DNA from: Fibrobacter succinogenes
GTDB taxonomy: Bacteria; Fibrobacterota; Fibrobacteria; Fibrobacterales; Fibrobacteraceae
NCBI GenBank assembly: GCA_902800815.1
Contig: CADCGB010000007.1
Coordinates: forward strand, 95,895-159,894
Direction: 5' to 3'
DNA length: 64,000 bases
Shown: positions 1 through 9,244 of the stretch, one piece after another
Layout: each line of letters starts with the position of its first letter
Position numbering within the stretch: the first letter of the stretch is position 1
The notes under the pieces: model-generated
The model's input: the letters and a program-made list of their open reading frames with translations, nothing else
What the model was told of the DNA's origin: nothing
Databases searched by the model: none
Program-made: the position numbers and the translations under genes

Positions 1-1
1 A

Positions 2-280
2 AACTCCGTCCGTTCTCTCCACGCCCTCAAGAACATGAAGGGTATCCTTGTCTACCGTATCGAGACGCTGGAAAAGCGTCTTGCCAGGAGGGCTTACGCC
101 CTTAGCGCCAGGGAGGTCCGTGCTATCAATGCGCGTATCCACGAAATCGCCTGCGAACTCGGCGACGTCAATGACCGTATCATGGACATTGAATGCGGTA
201 GCCTTTACGTCTCGTACCCTGTCGCCAGCAAGGCGCTGGTGGGCCGTAAGACTAAGGTGGCATGCGCTCCCGCGGCGTAA
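2..280 (+). CDS. 3' end of an unrecognised protein
   Basis: The reading frame is open from the window edge, so this is the C-terminal 92 residues of a longer protein; the first internal ATG is at 35. The visible part is rich in Arg, Glu and Ala and is predicted to be mostly helical (around 'RIETLEKRLARRAY'), ending in a basic Ala-rich tail. I recognise no domain. The helicase gene follows after 42 bases with a strong Shine-Dalgarno, so both probably belong to one transcript running to the terminator at 3792. The protein may be a small coiled-coil component of that gene set, but nothing in the residues proves a function. Confidence 0.6.
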   Translation, partial: NSVRSLHALKNMKGILVYRIETLEKRLARRAYALSAREVRAINARIHEIACELGDVNDRIMDIECGSLYVSYPVASKALVGRKTKVACAPAA

Positions 281-322
281 TGCCTTTTGTTTGATTTTCA
301 CTTGACTAGGAGGACCACAATT

Positions 323-2893
323 ATGTGTACGACCAAGCATTATCTCCACGCCCTTGAGAAGGAGATCGAGCTCCGCCTCAATGGCTTCCAGACCACTCTC
401 TTCGAAGGAAAGTTCCTAGAGAAGGATAAGTATGGTTTCAAGTATCAGATGACCGAATCGAACCGCACCAACACCAAGTTCGAGGATATCCAGAACACCT
501 TCATTCAGGCTTTCAAGAAGGGGGGGCCTATCCCCCGTGTCTATATGGTGCCCGAAAACAGGGTGCCCAGGGTGGAACTTGACCCTGATAACCAGATTGT
601 GCTGACTCGCCTTATGGTTGAAGAAGGCAAGAATACCGGCAAGAAGATCGTCTACTTCTGGACGAAGATGCTTATCAAGGAGGGGCACATCCTGTGCATT
701 CCGCCTTCCACCATTCAGATTGCCGCTGAAATCGCGGTGATGGAGCATGTCAGCGGTGAGTGCGGAGACCTGGGCTTGGCTGCCCGCAGGGAGGTAAGCG
801 ATTTCGAATTCTGCTATGGCATACCCCAGATGATTCCCGAAGCGCTCACCCGTATCATGCAGAAGGGGGATCTAGAACTCCCGAGCTTCACGCCCACTGA
901 ACTTGTTGATGATGATTACTACATCCTCAAGGATAACGACCGCCCGGGCAACAGAGAACAGCGCAAATTTGTCTGCAACGCCCTCTCTACGCCAGATTTC
1001 ACCATCATGGTCGGGCCTCCCGGCTCCGGCAAGACCACCGCCATCGATGAACTTATCATCCAGATGGTCAAGCGTGGCAAGCGCATTCTGCTTGTCGCCT
1101 CTACCAACGTGGCTGTTGACAACATCCTGGAAAAGCTGAAAGACCACTTGGACCTTACCTGCGTCAAGCGCTACGGTTGCGAGGACAATCCCAACATCAG
1201 CAACGATGCCAAGAAGTTCATCAACGGCAAGCCCTTTATGAAGACGGAGGCCAGGGCGCTCCAGGAACGCTTGAAGAGGGTTCCCGAAGACAAGCGCACT
1301 GCAGTCCAGCAGGAACTCCTGGAACACAGCGATGTCAAGGATAACCAGTTGCTGTACGAATTCCTTCAGGAGAACGCGCCCATTGTCGCAGGCACCACCT
1401 TCGGGGCATCTCTTGAAGTGATGAAGAAGTTGAAGTGGAAGGGTATTGAGGAGCCGCCGTTCGACTACCTGATTCTCGACGAGGCCTCCAAGACCACTAT
1501 CCAGGAATTCCTTGTTCCGGCATGCCTTTGCAAGCACTGGATTATCGTGGGTGATATCCAGCAGCTGCCGCCCTACGTGAGCGACGATGACTTGGCCGAG
1601 AACCTGCAGATTTGCTACCCGGATGATTCCGACAAGGAGCGCGAATACACCGTGGCTTCGGATTCGCTGCTGATGTCTGCCGGCAAGCAGATGCGCCAGA
1701 CCGTGTTGCTGGTGGAGAAGGAATCCGAGATGGACGCCTACTTGTACAAGGAGTATGCCAAGAAGTACAACATCCTCTTTGCCGATGCCGATAAGCCCGA
1801 GTACGATGATGTGTTGCCCTACGCTACCGTTATCGTGGGAACCCTGCCCTCGCTCAAGGAAAAGCGTGACATGATTGCGCCCCGCGTGACCACCGTCCGT
1901 GTGGCCCGCGACAAGAACACCGGGCGCATCCTCCATGCGGAAGGCATGCAGGAATGGGTGGCGGCCGCACGCTACAACCGCGAGAAGCTCTTTGATCGCT
2001 ACGACGAGAACGAGCCCAAGGAGTGGCATGACGAGATTTCGTGGAGGCTGATCCGTATGTTCGAACAGCGCGATAACGACGTGAACGCCGACAAGAGTAC
2101 GCTCACCCGCCTGAAGGAAGAAGTGGACCAGATGATCCCCGAGGGGGACGAGGAAGCCTGCAAGAAGCGCATCCGCATTTTCGAGCAGATCTACCTGCCT
2201 TCGTGCATGGAGCTCCTGAGCAGGGGCTACGGTGAATACAGGGACCTCGCCCTTTTCCGCGGGATTCCCGAGAAGATGCTCGATGAACGCTGTGTCAAGC
2301 TCTCTTACCAGCACCGCAGCCACCAGCAGATTGCGCAGCTTGCCTCCGACGAGTTCTACGACGGCATGGCGATGCGTTCCGAGCACATGGATGGCAAGCG
2401 CGAGTGGCCGTACCGCCGTTTTGGCAAAAACCATGTGCATTGGGAGAACATCAGGGGGCGCTGCGACCACAAGAACCGCAACCGGAATGAGCAGCGTTGG
2501 ATTGCGAACGAACTGGAGAAGTTCCGCGAGTTCGCGAAGGCGAAGCCCAAGAAGGATGGCAAGTGGTCTGTCGCGGTTCTCTCGTTCTACAAGGAACAGG
2601 CCGAGGAGCTGAAGAACGTTTGCCTGCGCGTGTTCAAGGACTGTTCGAAGTTTGTGACGTTCAGCGTGGGTTCCGTAGACTCCTTCCAGGGGCACGAGGC
2701 GGACATCGTGTTCCTCAGCTACAGCAACCAGGTCGCGACCTGCTTCATCGGTGCCCCGAACCGCCTGAACGTCGCCATCACCCGCGCTCGCTATATGATG
2801 GTGAACGTCGGCAACTGGCGCGCCATGAGCAAGGGCCAGGGAGCGCTTGGCCGCATTGTCCAGAAACTCAAGAACGTAACCCATAACCTGTAA
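323..2893 (+). CDS. Superfamily 1 (UPF1/DNA2-like) helicase
   Basis: An 856-aa SF1 helicase, expected to unwind DNA or RNA using ATP. Visible motifs: Walker A 'GPPGSGKTT' near residue 231, Walker B 'DEAS' near 386, motif III 'VGDIQQLPP' near 410, motif IV-like 'YQHRSHQQIA', motif V 'SVDSFQGHEADIVF' near 782 and motif VI 'RLNVAITRAR' near 813. The ~220 residues before Walker A are not recognised and may hold a specificity domain. I chose the ATG at 323 because 'TAGGAGG' lies 9 bases upstream; an earlier in-frame ATG at 287 lacks this. Downstream genes start with similar AGGAGG sites, so this reads as a designed operon. The role (defence, conjugation or repair) is not settled by the sequence. 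Confidence 0.88.
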   Translation: MCTTKHYLHALEKEIELRLNGFQTTLFEGKFLEKDKYGFKYQMTESNRTNTKFEDIQNTFIQAFKKGGPIPRVYMVPENRVPRVELDPDNQIVLTRLMVEEGKNTGKKIVYFWTKMLIKEGHILCIPPSTIQIAAEIAVMEHVSGECGDLGLAARREVSDFEFCYGIPQMIPEALTRIMQKGDLELPSFTPTELVDDDYYILKDNDRPGNREQRKFVCNALSTPDFTIMVGPPGSGKTTAIDELIIQMVKRGKRILLVASTNVAVDNILEKLKDHLDLTCVKRYGCEDNPNISNDAKKFINGKPFMKTEARALQERLKRVPEDKRTAVQQELLEHSDVKDNQLLYEFLQENAPIVAGTTFGASLEVMKKLKWKGIEEPPFDYLILDEASKTTIQEFLVPACLCKHWIIVGDIQQLPPYVSDDDLAENLQICYPDDSDKEREYTVASDSLLMSAGKQMRQTVLLVEKESEMDAYLYKEYAKKYNILFADADKPEYDDVLPYATVIVGTLPSLKEKRDMIAPRVTTVRVARDKNTGRILHAEGMQEWVAAARYNREKLFDRYDENEPKEWHDEISWRLIRMFEQRDNDVNADKSTLTRLKEEVDQMIPEGDEEACKKRIRIFEQIYLPSCMELLSRGYGEYRDLALFRGIPEKMLDERCVKLSYQHRSHQQIAQLASDEFYDGMAMRSEHMDGKREWPYRRFGKNHVHWENIRGRCDHKNRNRNEQRWIANELEKFREFAKAKPKKDGKWSVAVLSFYKEQAEELKNVCLRVFKDCSKFVTFSVGSVDSFQGHEADIVFLSYSNQVATCFIGAPNRLNVAITRARYMMVNVGNWRAMSKGQGALGRIVQKLKNVTHNL

Positions 2894-2912
2894 TCCATAG
2901 GAGGACCTAACC

Positions 2913-3587
2913 ATGAAACTCAATATCAATAACAAGATCGCTTTCCGCGTCATCAAGGGCGAAATCAGCGCCCTCAGGAAGAACTTGTGGATCTGCCCGT
3001 TCCTCAAGTACATCGTGGAACATCCGCATGCCAACGAGGTGGATATCTGTCGCGACCTCTTCTGCGACAACGGCGAGGCCCGCAGGGCCGCTGTCAAGAA
3101 CATCCTCTTCTTCTTCAAGCAGCAGGGCCTGCTTGCTTACGACAAGCAGAACGGCTACGAAGTGACGGCCATCGGCATGAAGGCCATGGAAACGGGGAAT
3201 GTCTGGCAGGGGCTGAAGGGCGCCTTCCTTATGACCCTGTGGAACCCGGAGGGGGAGATGCCCTATATCCTCGATGTCCAGCCCGTTCCCGATAGTTGGT
3301 ACGACAAGGGCAAGAACGAGCCCGAGGAGATTCCGGAGGAATACGGCAGGAACATGGAGAACCTTACGGTCTGTTCCGACAAGATCATGCTTGTGTCTAC
3401 CGGCAAGTCGTTCGTCACCACCTATGCCAAGATGGAGTTCAAGGCCGACCTGAAGTCGAATGGCTTGGTCAAGTTCGTTGGAACGTCTGCCCAGGATGGG
3501 CTCGAATCCTTCGATGTGACCTTCCGGATCGGTGACGAGCTCATGTCGCGCCTCATGGACGGCGATGATGACGACGACGAATTCTAA
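2913..3587 (+). CDS. Unrecognised protein, possible winged helix, acidic tail
   Basis: A 224-aa protein that I do not recognise. Residues about 20-95 ('FLKYIVEHPHANEVDICRDL' through 'KNILFFFKQQGLLAY') have the helix-helix-helix-wing rhythm of a winged-helix DNA-binding domain. The rest is a mixed segment, and the C terminus ends in a run of seven acidic residues (DGDDDDDEF). The start follows 'AGGAGG' at 2899-2904, 19 bases after the helicase stop, so it is translated with the helicase. Pairing of an SF1 helicase with a small putative DNA-binding protein suggests a partner or regulator. That is inference from context only. Confidence 0.6.
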   Translation: MKLNINNKIAFRVIKGEISALRKNLWICPFLKYIVEHPHANEVDICRDLFCDNGEARRAAVKNILFFFKQQGLLAYDKQNGYEVTAIGMKAMETGNVWQGLKGAFLMTLWNPEGEMPYILDVQPVPDSWYDKGKNEPEEIPEEYGRNMENLTVCSDKIMLVSTGKSFVTTYAKMEFKADLKSNGLVKFVGTSAQDGLESFDVTFRIGDELMSRLMDGDDDDDEF

Positions 3588-3607
3588 CCCCAAACAAGGA
3601 GATGACA

Positions 3608-3757
3608 ATGTCCAAACTCACCCCGCGTGACAACCACGCCAATCAGAAGAACGCCAACCGCGGCACGAGCGGCTTCAACAAGCAGTACCTTGCTGTGCAT
3701 AAAAACCGTTCGATCCAGTTGAACCCGACCAGCAAGCTTTTCAAGGGAGGTAAGTAG
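3608..3757 (+). CDS. 49-aa polar protein, last gene of the helicase operon
   Basis: A 49-residue basic, polar protein beginning 'MSKLTPRDNHANQKNANRG' and ending 'LNPTSKLFKGGK'. It starts 20 bases after the previous stop behind 'AAGGAG' (3596-3601), and a good intrinsic terminator follows 35 bases after its stop; both support a real gene. The 'DNHANQ-N-N' and 'QLNP' pattern resembles short Asn-rich motifs I have seen in small hypothetical proteins, but no function is attached to them. It has no signal peptide, membrane segment or cysteine. Confidence 0.6.
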   Translation: MSKLTPRDNHANQKNANRGTSGFNKQYLAVHKNRSIQLNPTSKLFKGGK

Positions 3758-3791
3758 CTCTAGGTTTTCTATTACAGATTATGCACATAGC

Positions 3792-3822
3792 GCGTGGGTA
3801 TGTCTTTGCCCACGCTTTTTTT
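3792..3822 (+). terminator. Intrinsic terminator of the helicase operon
   Basis: Stem GCGTGGG/CCCACGC (3792-3798 with 3809-3815), 10-base loop, then seven T (3816-3822). It closes the operon beginning before position 2. Confidence 0.88.
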
Positions 3823-3883
3823 GTCGTTTATTGTTTATTGCGCGCAGTTTACTGTGTGCGGTTTGTCGTTTATAGTTTATCGT

Positions 3884-5086
3884 TTATCGCCCGCCGGCCA
3901 CAAAGTGCAAAACCCACATGTCGGCGTCGGTGCCTACGCGCACGGGCGGCCCCCAGCAATCCACGCCGGCGCTCACGAGCCAGCGCACGCCATCGAGGGA
4001 GCCCTCGCCGAAAGCGAGCCTCCACACGAAATTGATGACGATGTTCCCCGGGAAGAACTGCCCGTTGTGCGTGTGTCCCGAGAGTGCGTAGTCGGGCTGG
4101 CGTCCGGAATATTCCGGCTCGATTCCCTTCGGCTGGTGATCCAGCAGGATCCACGGGCGCGTGGTATCGCGCGGGGCGATAGTCGAAAGCGGCAGGCGGT
4201 CGATGTCGCGGTGGCGCGCCACCTGGAAGTCGGTACGGCCCGTAAAGCACGCGGGCCCGATGCAGGCGCTAGAATCATCGAGCATCACGAACCCGACCTT
4301 GCGCATCCATTCTCCCGGATCGGAACCGGGCCGTTCCTGCATTCCCTCGTGATTCCCGTTGATGGCGACGGCGGCGATTTTCGCCTTCGAGGTCAGCATT
4401 TTGAACAAACTATCATAACCCCACTCGTCCAGCTTCGGCGTCGGCACGTCGGCAAGGTCGCCGCCGAAAAGCAGGTAGTCGGGCGCGATGGAATCCACGT
4501 CGGCAATCATGCGCTCGAGTTTCGCGCGGTCAAACAGCGGGTCCACGTGAATGTCGCTGAAGAAGACGGCCGTAAATTCGCGAGATTCCGCGGCAGTTTC
4601 TGGCTGTGCGATGGTATCAGATGCCTCGCCGACTTGAGTACTGTCATTTGGCTCAGACGATTCGCTGGTCTGGGATGCCGCAAAATAGCGCGCGGGCAAC
4701 TCCACTCTCGTTGTTATCAGTTTGTACTCACTATTGTGCGGGACTCCGTAAAGAATCAGGCCTACGGTAAGCGAGACGGTTGCCGCAAGCAGTATGCGGC
4801 TCACGCGCATAAGCAGGCCCGCTTCCATGGGAGCGCGCCTCACGATTCTCCGCACCAGCCTGAAAATGCCCCACGGGATATAGACGAGTAACGCCTGGCA
4901 CAGCCACACCGAGGTAAACGCCACTACGGCACTACCCGCGAGCGTATCGCGGAACGCCATCCCCACGAAAATCGCGACCAGCACTCCAAGCGCAATCAAC
5001 TTGCCCTTTTTACCCGCGGCGACGGCACTCACATTGAGGTAGATCAGGGCCAGGCCCGCGACAAGGATAAACAGGAAGATGAACAT
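3884..5086 (-). CDS. Membrane-anchored calcineurin-like metallophosphoesterase
   Basis: A 400-aa protein with three to four hydrophobic helices in residues 1-125, a polar Ser/Thr/Glu-rich linker, and a calcineurin-like phosphoesterase domain from about 170 onward. Metal and catalytic motifs are complete and in order: 'FSDIHVD' (D-x-H), 'GGDLAD', 'GNHE', 'DHQP' and 'SGHTHNGQF'. This matches the YkuE/YaeI-like class, whose members act on phosphoesters such as UDP-diacylglucosamine; the substrate here is unknown. The catalytic domain follows the transmembrane part, so its side of the membrane depends on the helix count. The gene stands alone, divergent from the GH43 operon. Confidence 0.88.
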   Translation of the reverse strand: MFIFLFILVAGLALIYLNVSAVAAGKKGKLIALGVLVAIFVGMAFRDTLAGSAVVAFTSVWLCQALLVYIPWGIFRLVRRIVRRAPMEAGLLMRVSRILLAATVSLTVGLILYGVPHNSEYKLITTRVELPARYFAASQTSESSEPNDSTQVGEASDTIAQPETAAESREFTAVFFSDIHVDPLFDRAKLERMIADVDSIAPDYLLFGGDLADVPTPKLDEWGYDSLFKMLTSKAKIAAVAINGNHEGMQERPGSDPGEWMRKVGFVMLDDSSACIGPACFTGRTDFQVARHRDIDRLPLSTIAPRDTTRPWILLDHQPKGIEPEYSGRQPDYALSGHTHNGQFFPGNIVINFVWRLAFGEGSLDGVRWLVSAGVDCWGPPVRVGTDADMWVLHFVAGGR

Positions 5087-5109
5087 GCTGCAAATATAAA
5101 AAAATAGTC

Positions 5110-5209
5110 AAATGTAGACTTTTTATTACGTTAACTATGTTGATATTTTGTTTAAATGTCAAATTTTGCGTAGAAATGTGGACTTTTAAAGTTAAAATGT
5201 GTTGACTTT
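5110..5209 (+). promoter_or_regulatory. Three AAATGTnGACTTT direct repeats upstream of GH43 operon
   Basis: The repeats are AAATGTAGACTTTT at 5110-5124, AAATGTGGACTTTT at 5174-5187 and AAATGTGTTGACTTT at 5195-5209. The third overlaps the -35 box of the promoter at 5202. This placement suits binding sites of a transcription regulator responding to arabinan-type substrates; the regulator is not identified. Confidence 0.5.
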
Positions 5210-5230
5210 ACCACGCAATTAATATATATT
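5202..5230 (+). promoter_or_regulatory. Sigma-70-type promoter for the GH43 operon
   Basis: TTGACT at 5202-5207, a 17-base spacer, and TATATT at 5225-5230. The first GH43 gene starts at 5263 behind AAAGGGAG. Confidence 0.8.
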
Positions 5231-5262
5231 ACTGCGTGTAAACCTCGGAAAGGGAGCAGTTT

Positions 5263-7260
5263 ATGTTTGGTATGGGATCACGCTTCGGCGTGCGTGCTAT
5301 GTTCGGGCGTGTTGGCCTTGGGCTTGTGTTTGGAGTGTCGGTTTCCTCCGCTGCCGATTGGTACGCGAAGGATAATTTGCAACCCGGTCACGACCCGAGC
5401 ATGGTACGGTTCGAGGACGGCTACGCCCTCATGAGCACGAACAACAATCTGCAACTGTGGACTTCGGAAGATGCCTACACCTGGCAAAACCACAAGTCGA
5501 CCGTGAGCGGCGTTCCGCAATGGGCCTATACGTACGCACCCAAGACCGAGGGCATCTGGGCTCCGGACATTTTCTACATGAACGGCGAGTACCGCGTTTA
5601 CTATTGCGTGTCGGAATTCGGCGCGCGCAATTCGGCTATCGGTTACCAGGCGACGACCTCGATTGTTCCGGGCACTACGGGCTATGGCTGGAAGGACCAT
5701 GGCCATGTTTTCCATACGAAACAGGGGACGGACAAGTACAACGCGATTGACGCCGACGTGGTGCGCGATACCGAGGGCAATTACTGGATGGCGTTCGGTT
5801 CGTTCGGACTGGGCATTCAGCTGATCAAGCTTGACGCGACTACGGGCTACCAGGCGAGTGACGACAAGACCGTCTACAACATTGCGCGTCGTACCAGCAG
5901 CGCGAGCGGCGGTGCCGAAGAAGGCCCGAGCCTGATTGAGCATGGCGGGCAGTACTTCTTGTTTACGGCGTGGGACAAGTGTTGCATGCAGGGCCCGGAC
6001 ATCGAGCAGACCACCTACAAGACGGCTTACGGCCGCGCCGACAAGGTGACGGGCCCTTACGTGGACCGCGCCGGTTACAACATGGCGACGGGTGGCGGCA
6101 CGATTCTTTTGGAGCGCTACGGGCGCTACGTGGGTCCGGGCGGCGGCGAGGCCTTCCAGGACCTGAACCGCGTACGCTTTGTGCACCACTACTACGATTT
6201 GAATGGCGACAAGTACAACCATATCCACATTCGTGATGTCGTGTTTACCGAGGATAACTGGGCTGAGATGGGACAGCCCTTCCTCGGGCGTTATTTGAGT
6301 GCCGAAGTTGAGCATGGCGTGCTGACCCGCGCTGTTTCGGGCGACCTCGCAATTACCCGCAGCAATACGGCCTCGAACGGAGAATACCTCGCGTACGTGA
6401 ATACCGAGGGTTCCAAGATTCGCCTGCCTATGAACATCATGCAGGCGGGTGACTACCTGCTGCGTTACCGCTACGCGAACGGTGGCGATGCGGCCGCGAC
6501 ACACAAGGTGACGGTGAATGGCAAGTCGCAGACGGTGACGCTCCCGCCCACGGGTTCCTGGGGCACGTTCCCCGAAAACTCCGTCGTGATGGTGCCTGCG
6601 ACACTCAAGCGCGGCGGCAACTTCATTGAACTTGAACCTTCGCCGAACGGCAATTTTGCGGAACTCGACCGCATCGATTTTCTGCGCGTAATCCGCGATA
6701 CGATTCCCGCTAACGGATTTGACAACGGCATCCGCGTGCGCCTCACCGAGAAAGACAAATTGGGCATTAAGGATGGCGGTTATGCGATTTACGAGAATGT
6801 GGTGATGGACAAACTTGATGATACTTTCCCGCGCCTTTGGGTGATGAATAAGGTTACCGGAAACATAGACATACGTGACGGGAGCAAGGATGGACCGGTA
6901 ATCGCTTCTTGCGATTTGTCGAAGGCCTATGAATCGCGTGATGACAATTTTTTGGTTGACTGCGAGGGCTTTGAAAATAAAGGGGGAGTGAAGGATTTGT
7001 ACCTGACTGCGTCGGGACTTTCGGACGAATTGATTATTGATCAGATTCAGTTTGAAGATGCTTATGTTTGCGGCGCATCATGTGGTGTTAGTGGTTTTTC
7101 CAGCTCTAGTGGTACCGCAATTACCTCCAGTAGCTCGGGCACGACTTCGATTGGTCCGCGCGTGAATCGTCAGGATTTGCAGCAGTCAGCTCGTAAGGGC
7201 TATCGCGACCTCAAGGGCCGCGCCTTCGACAGGCAAATCCCGTACCGGGTGATGTTCTAG
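5263..7260 (+). CDS. Secreted GH43 arabinan-type hydrolase with CBM6-like modules
   Basis: A 665-aa exported glycoside hydrolase. After a signal peptide (cleavage near 'SSAADWY') comes a five-bladed GH43 domain, about residues 33-340. Candidate catalytic residues are D44 in 'HDPS' (base), D163 in 'NAIDAD' (pKa modulator) and E220 in 'EEGPSLI' (acid). The 'GIWAPDI' signature resembles endo-arabinanases and related enzymes. Residues ~346-475 look like a CBM6-type module; ~485-605 look like a second binding module. A Ser-rich linker and the tail 'GYRDLKGR...YRVMF' follow. The next gene is a close paralogue ending in the same tail. It probably degrades arabinan side chains of plant cell walls; exact linkage is not resolved. 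Confidence 0.87.
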   Translation: MFGMGSRFGVRAMFGRVGLGLVFGVSVSSAADWYAKDNLQPGHDPSMVRFEDGYALMSTNNNLQLWTSEDAYTWQNHKSTVSGVPQWAYTYAPKTEGIWAPDIFYMNGEYRVYYCVSEFGARNSAIGYQATTSIVPGTTGYGWKDHGHVFHTKQGTDKYNAIDADVVRDTEGNYWMAFGSFGLGIQLIKLDATTGYQASDDKTVYNIARRTSSASGGAEEGPSLIEHGGQYFLFTAWDKCCMQGPDIEQTTYKTAYGRADKVTGPYVDRAGYNMATGGGTILLERYGRYVGPGGGEAFQDLNRVRFVHHYYDLNGDKYNHIHIRDVVFTEDNWAEMGQPFLGRYLSAEVEHGVLTRAVSGDLAITRSNTASNGEYLAYVNTEGSKIRLPMNIMQAGDYLLRYRYANGGDAAATHKVTVNGKSQTVTLPPTGSWGTFPENSVVMVPATLKRGGNFIELEPSPNGNFAELDRIDFLRVIRDTIPANGFDNGIRVRLTEKDKLGIKDGGYAIYENVVMDKLDDTFPRLWVMNKVTGNIDIRDGSKDGPVIASCDLSKAYESRDDNFLVDCEGFENKGGVKDLYLTASGLSDELIIDQIQFEDAYVCGASCGVSGFSSSSGTAITSSSSGTTSIGPRVNRQDLQQSARKGYRDLKGRAFDRQIPYRVMF

Positions 7261-7341
7261 TTCTGCTAGAAAATGTTTGCTTGCAAGGTAAAACTTTTTA
7301 GTGTATTTTTGGTTTGTGGTGTATGGGTAAAGCGAGGAAAA

Positions 7342-9243
7342 ATGAAATTCGGGATTGGCAAGGCGTCTGTCGTAACGACTGCGGCAATACTTACTTTAGC
7401 TTATTCGGCTTTTGCGGCCGATTGGTACGCGAAGGAGACGCGCTGGGCGGGGCATGATCCGGACATTATCCGTTACGAGGATGGCTATGTGCTCGCCACG
7501 ACGGACAACCACATGCTCATGCAGTTTTCCGAGGATGCGCTGAACTGGAAGAACGGCGAGCCCGCCATGCCGAAGTTTTCTCAGTGGCTTTACAAGTACG
7601 CACCGAACATGATTGATATCTGGGCGCCGGACATTCATTACATCGGCGGGGAATACCGCATGTACTATTGCGGCTCCGAGATGGGCATCCGTTCATCGGG
7701 CATGGGATTCATGTCGAGCAAGGAAATCGACCCGACAAAGTCGGATTATGGCTGGACGGACATGGGCGAGGTGATTCACACGGTCAAGAGCGATTCGTAC
7801 AATGCGATTGACGCGGCAGTGCTGAAGGACAACGATGACAAGGTCTGGATGGCATTCGGTTCGTGGGGCACGGGCATTCACATTCTTGAACTGGACGAAG
7901 AAACAGGCAAAGTGAAAGACGGCGCGAAGATGATCAACATCGCGAACCGCGGCGGCTCGGGTATCGAGGGCGCAAGCCTCATCGAGCACGACGGCTACTA
8001 CTACCTGTTTACGGCATGGGATAACTGCTGCAAGAAGGGTGCGGACCTCGAGAACAATTCCTACAAGACAACGGTGGGGCGCTCCAACCGCATCGACGGC
8101 GGGTACGTGGACCGCAGCGGCAAGAAGTTGCTGGATGGCGGCGGCACAATCCTGTTGAGCCGTTACGGGCGCTACTACGGGCCTGCGGGCGGCGAGGCGT
8201 TCCAGGACGTGAACCGCCAGCGTTTTGTGAACCATTACTACGACAAGAACGACGGCGGAAATTCCTACATACAAGTTCGCGATATCGTCTATACCGACGA
8301 CGGCTGGCCGGAACTCGGGCAACCGTTCCTCGGGCGTTATCTGAGCGCCGAGGCGGAACATGGCGCCTTGACGCACGTGGATATTTCGAGCAGCTCCGAT
8401 GCATCGAACGGGGAATTTTGCGCCTACATCAACTACGAAGACAGCAAGATTCGCCTGCCTATGATTATCCCGCAGGCGGGTGAGTACCTGATTCGTTACC
8501 GCTACGACAACAACTGGACCGAAGACGGCGCGAATGGAAGTTCGCACTTTGTGAGCATTAACGGCAAGAACCAGGAAGTGGAATTGCCGCTGACGGGCGC
8601 ATGGAGCGCGTTCCCCGAGAAGTCGGTGGTGTACATCCCCGCGAAACTCAAGCGCGGTTCGAACTTTATCGAGATTACGAAGGGCAAGCATTATGCGGAA
8701 CTCGACCGTCTCGACTTCTTGCGCATTATCCGTGATACGATTCCGGCGAACGGCTTCGATAACGGTATCCGTGTGCGACTCACCGAAAAAGATGAATTCG
8801 CTATCAAGGACGGCGGCTATGCAATCTTCGAGAATGTGATTACGGATTCCATCGTGGGCCCGGGCGTGCTTGTGCAGGTGAAGAATGGCGCCGGCGGTAC
8901 GCTGAACATCCGCAAGGATAGCAAGAAAGGCGACGTGATTTCGAAATGCGAATTGCCCTCGGCGGGCGATGAAAGCAAGTGGATTGATGTGCGCTGCTCC
9001 AACCTGCCGGAACTCAAGGGCGTGCAGGACTTCTACCTGACAGCGGAAGGCCTCGGCGGCGAAACGCTCGTAGGCAACATCAAGTTCGACGAAGGCGTGA
9101 AGGATTCGACGGATGCAATCCGCCGAATCGATACCCGCGATAATCGAGCCCTTCGTGCAGGCGAAATGCGCCCCCGCAATGGCTACCGCGACCTCAAGGG
9201 CCGCCGTCACGAAAAGCTCACTCGCTACAGGGTATTGTTCTAA
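7342..9243 (+). CDS. Second secreted GH43 arabinan-type hydrolase (tandem paralogue)
   Basis: A 633-aa paralogue of the preceding enzyme with the same order: signal peptide ('LAYSAFAADWY'), GH43 domain, CBM6-like module, second module, and tail 'YRDLKGR...YRVLF'. Candidate catalytic residues are D39 ('HDPD'), D157 ('NAIDAA') and E209 ('IEGASLI'). It lacks the Ser-rich linker found in the first copy. I chose ATG 7342 because it gives a proper signal peptide and follows GAGGA; an earlier in-frame ATG at 7273 would add 23 unhelpful residues. The two enzymes probably arose by duplication and may differ in chain-length preference. Confidence 0.87.
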   Translation: MKFGIGKASVVTTAAILTLAYSAFAADWYAKETRWAGHDPDIIRYEDGYVLATTDNHMLMQFSEDALNWKNGEPAMPKFSQWLYKYAPNMIDIWAPDIHYIGGEYRMYYCGSEMGIRSSGMGFMSSKEIDPTKSDYGWTDMGEVIHTVKSDSYNAIDAAVLKDNDDKVWMAFGSWGTGIHILELDEETGKVKDGAKMINIANRGGSGIEGASLIEHDGYYYLFTAWDNCCKKGADLENNSYKTTVGRSNRIDGGYVDRSGKKLLDGGGTILLSRYGRYYGPAGGEAFQDVNRQRFVNHYYDKNDGGNSYIQVRDIVYTDDGWPELGQPFLGRYLSAEAEHGALTHVDISSSSDASNGEFCAYINYEDSKIRLPMIIPQAGEYLIRYRYDNNWTEDGANGSSHFVSINGKNQEVELPLTGAWSAFPEKSVVYIPAKLKRGSNFIEITKGKHYAELDRLDFLRIIRDTIPANGFDNGIRVRLTEKDEFAIKDGGYAIFENVITDSIVGPGVLVQVKNGAGGTLNIRKDSKKGDVISKCELPSAGDESKWIDVRCSNLPELKGVQDFYLTAEGLGGETLVGNIKFDEGVKDSTDAIRRIDTRDNRALRAGEMRPRNGYRDLKGRRHEKLTRYRVLF

Positions 9244-9244
9244 G

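Noticed and set aside
872..3118. A 748-codon open frame on the minus strand opposite the helicase gene
   Set aside because: It is antisense to a gene with all SF1 motifs, has no ribosome site and an unnatural composition; GC-rich codon use leaves long empty frames.
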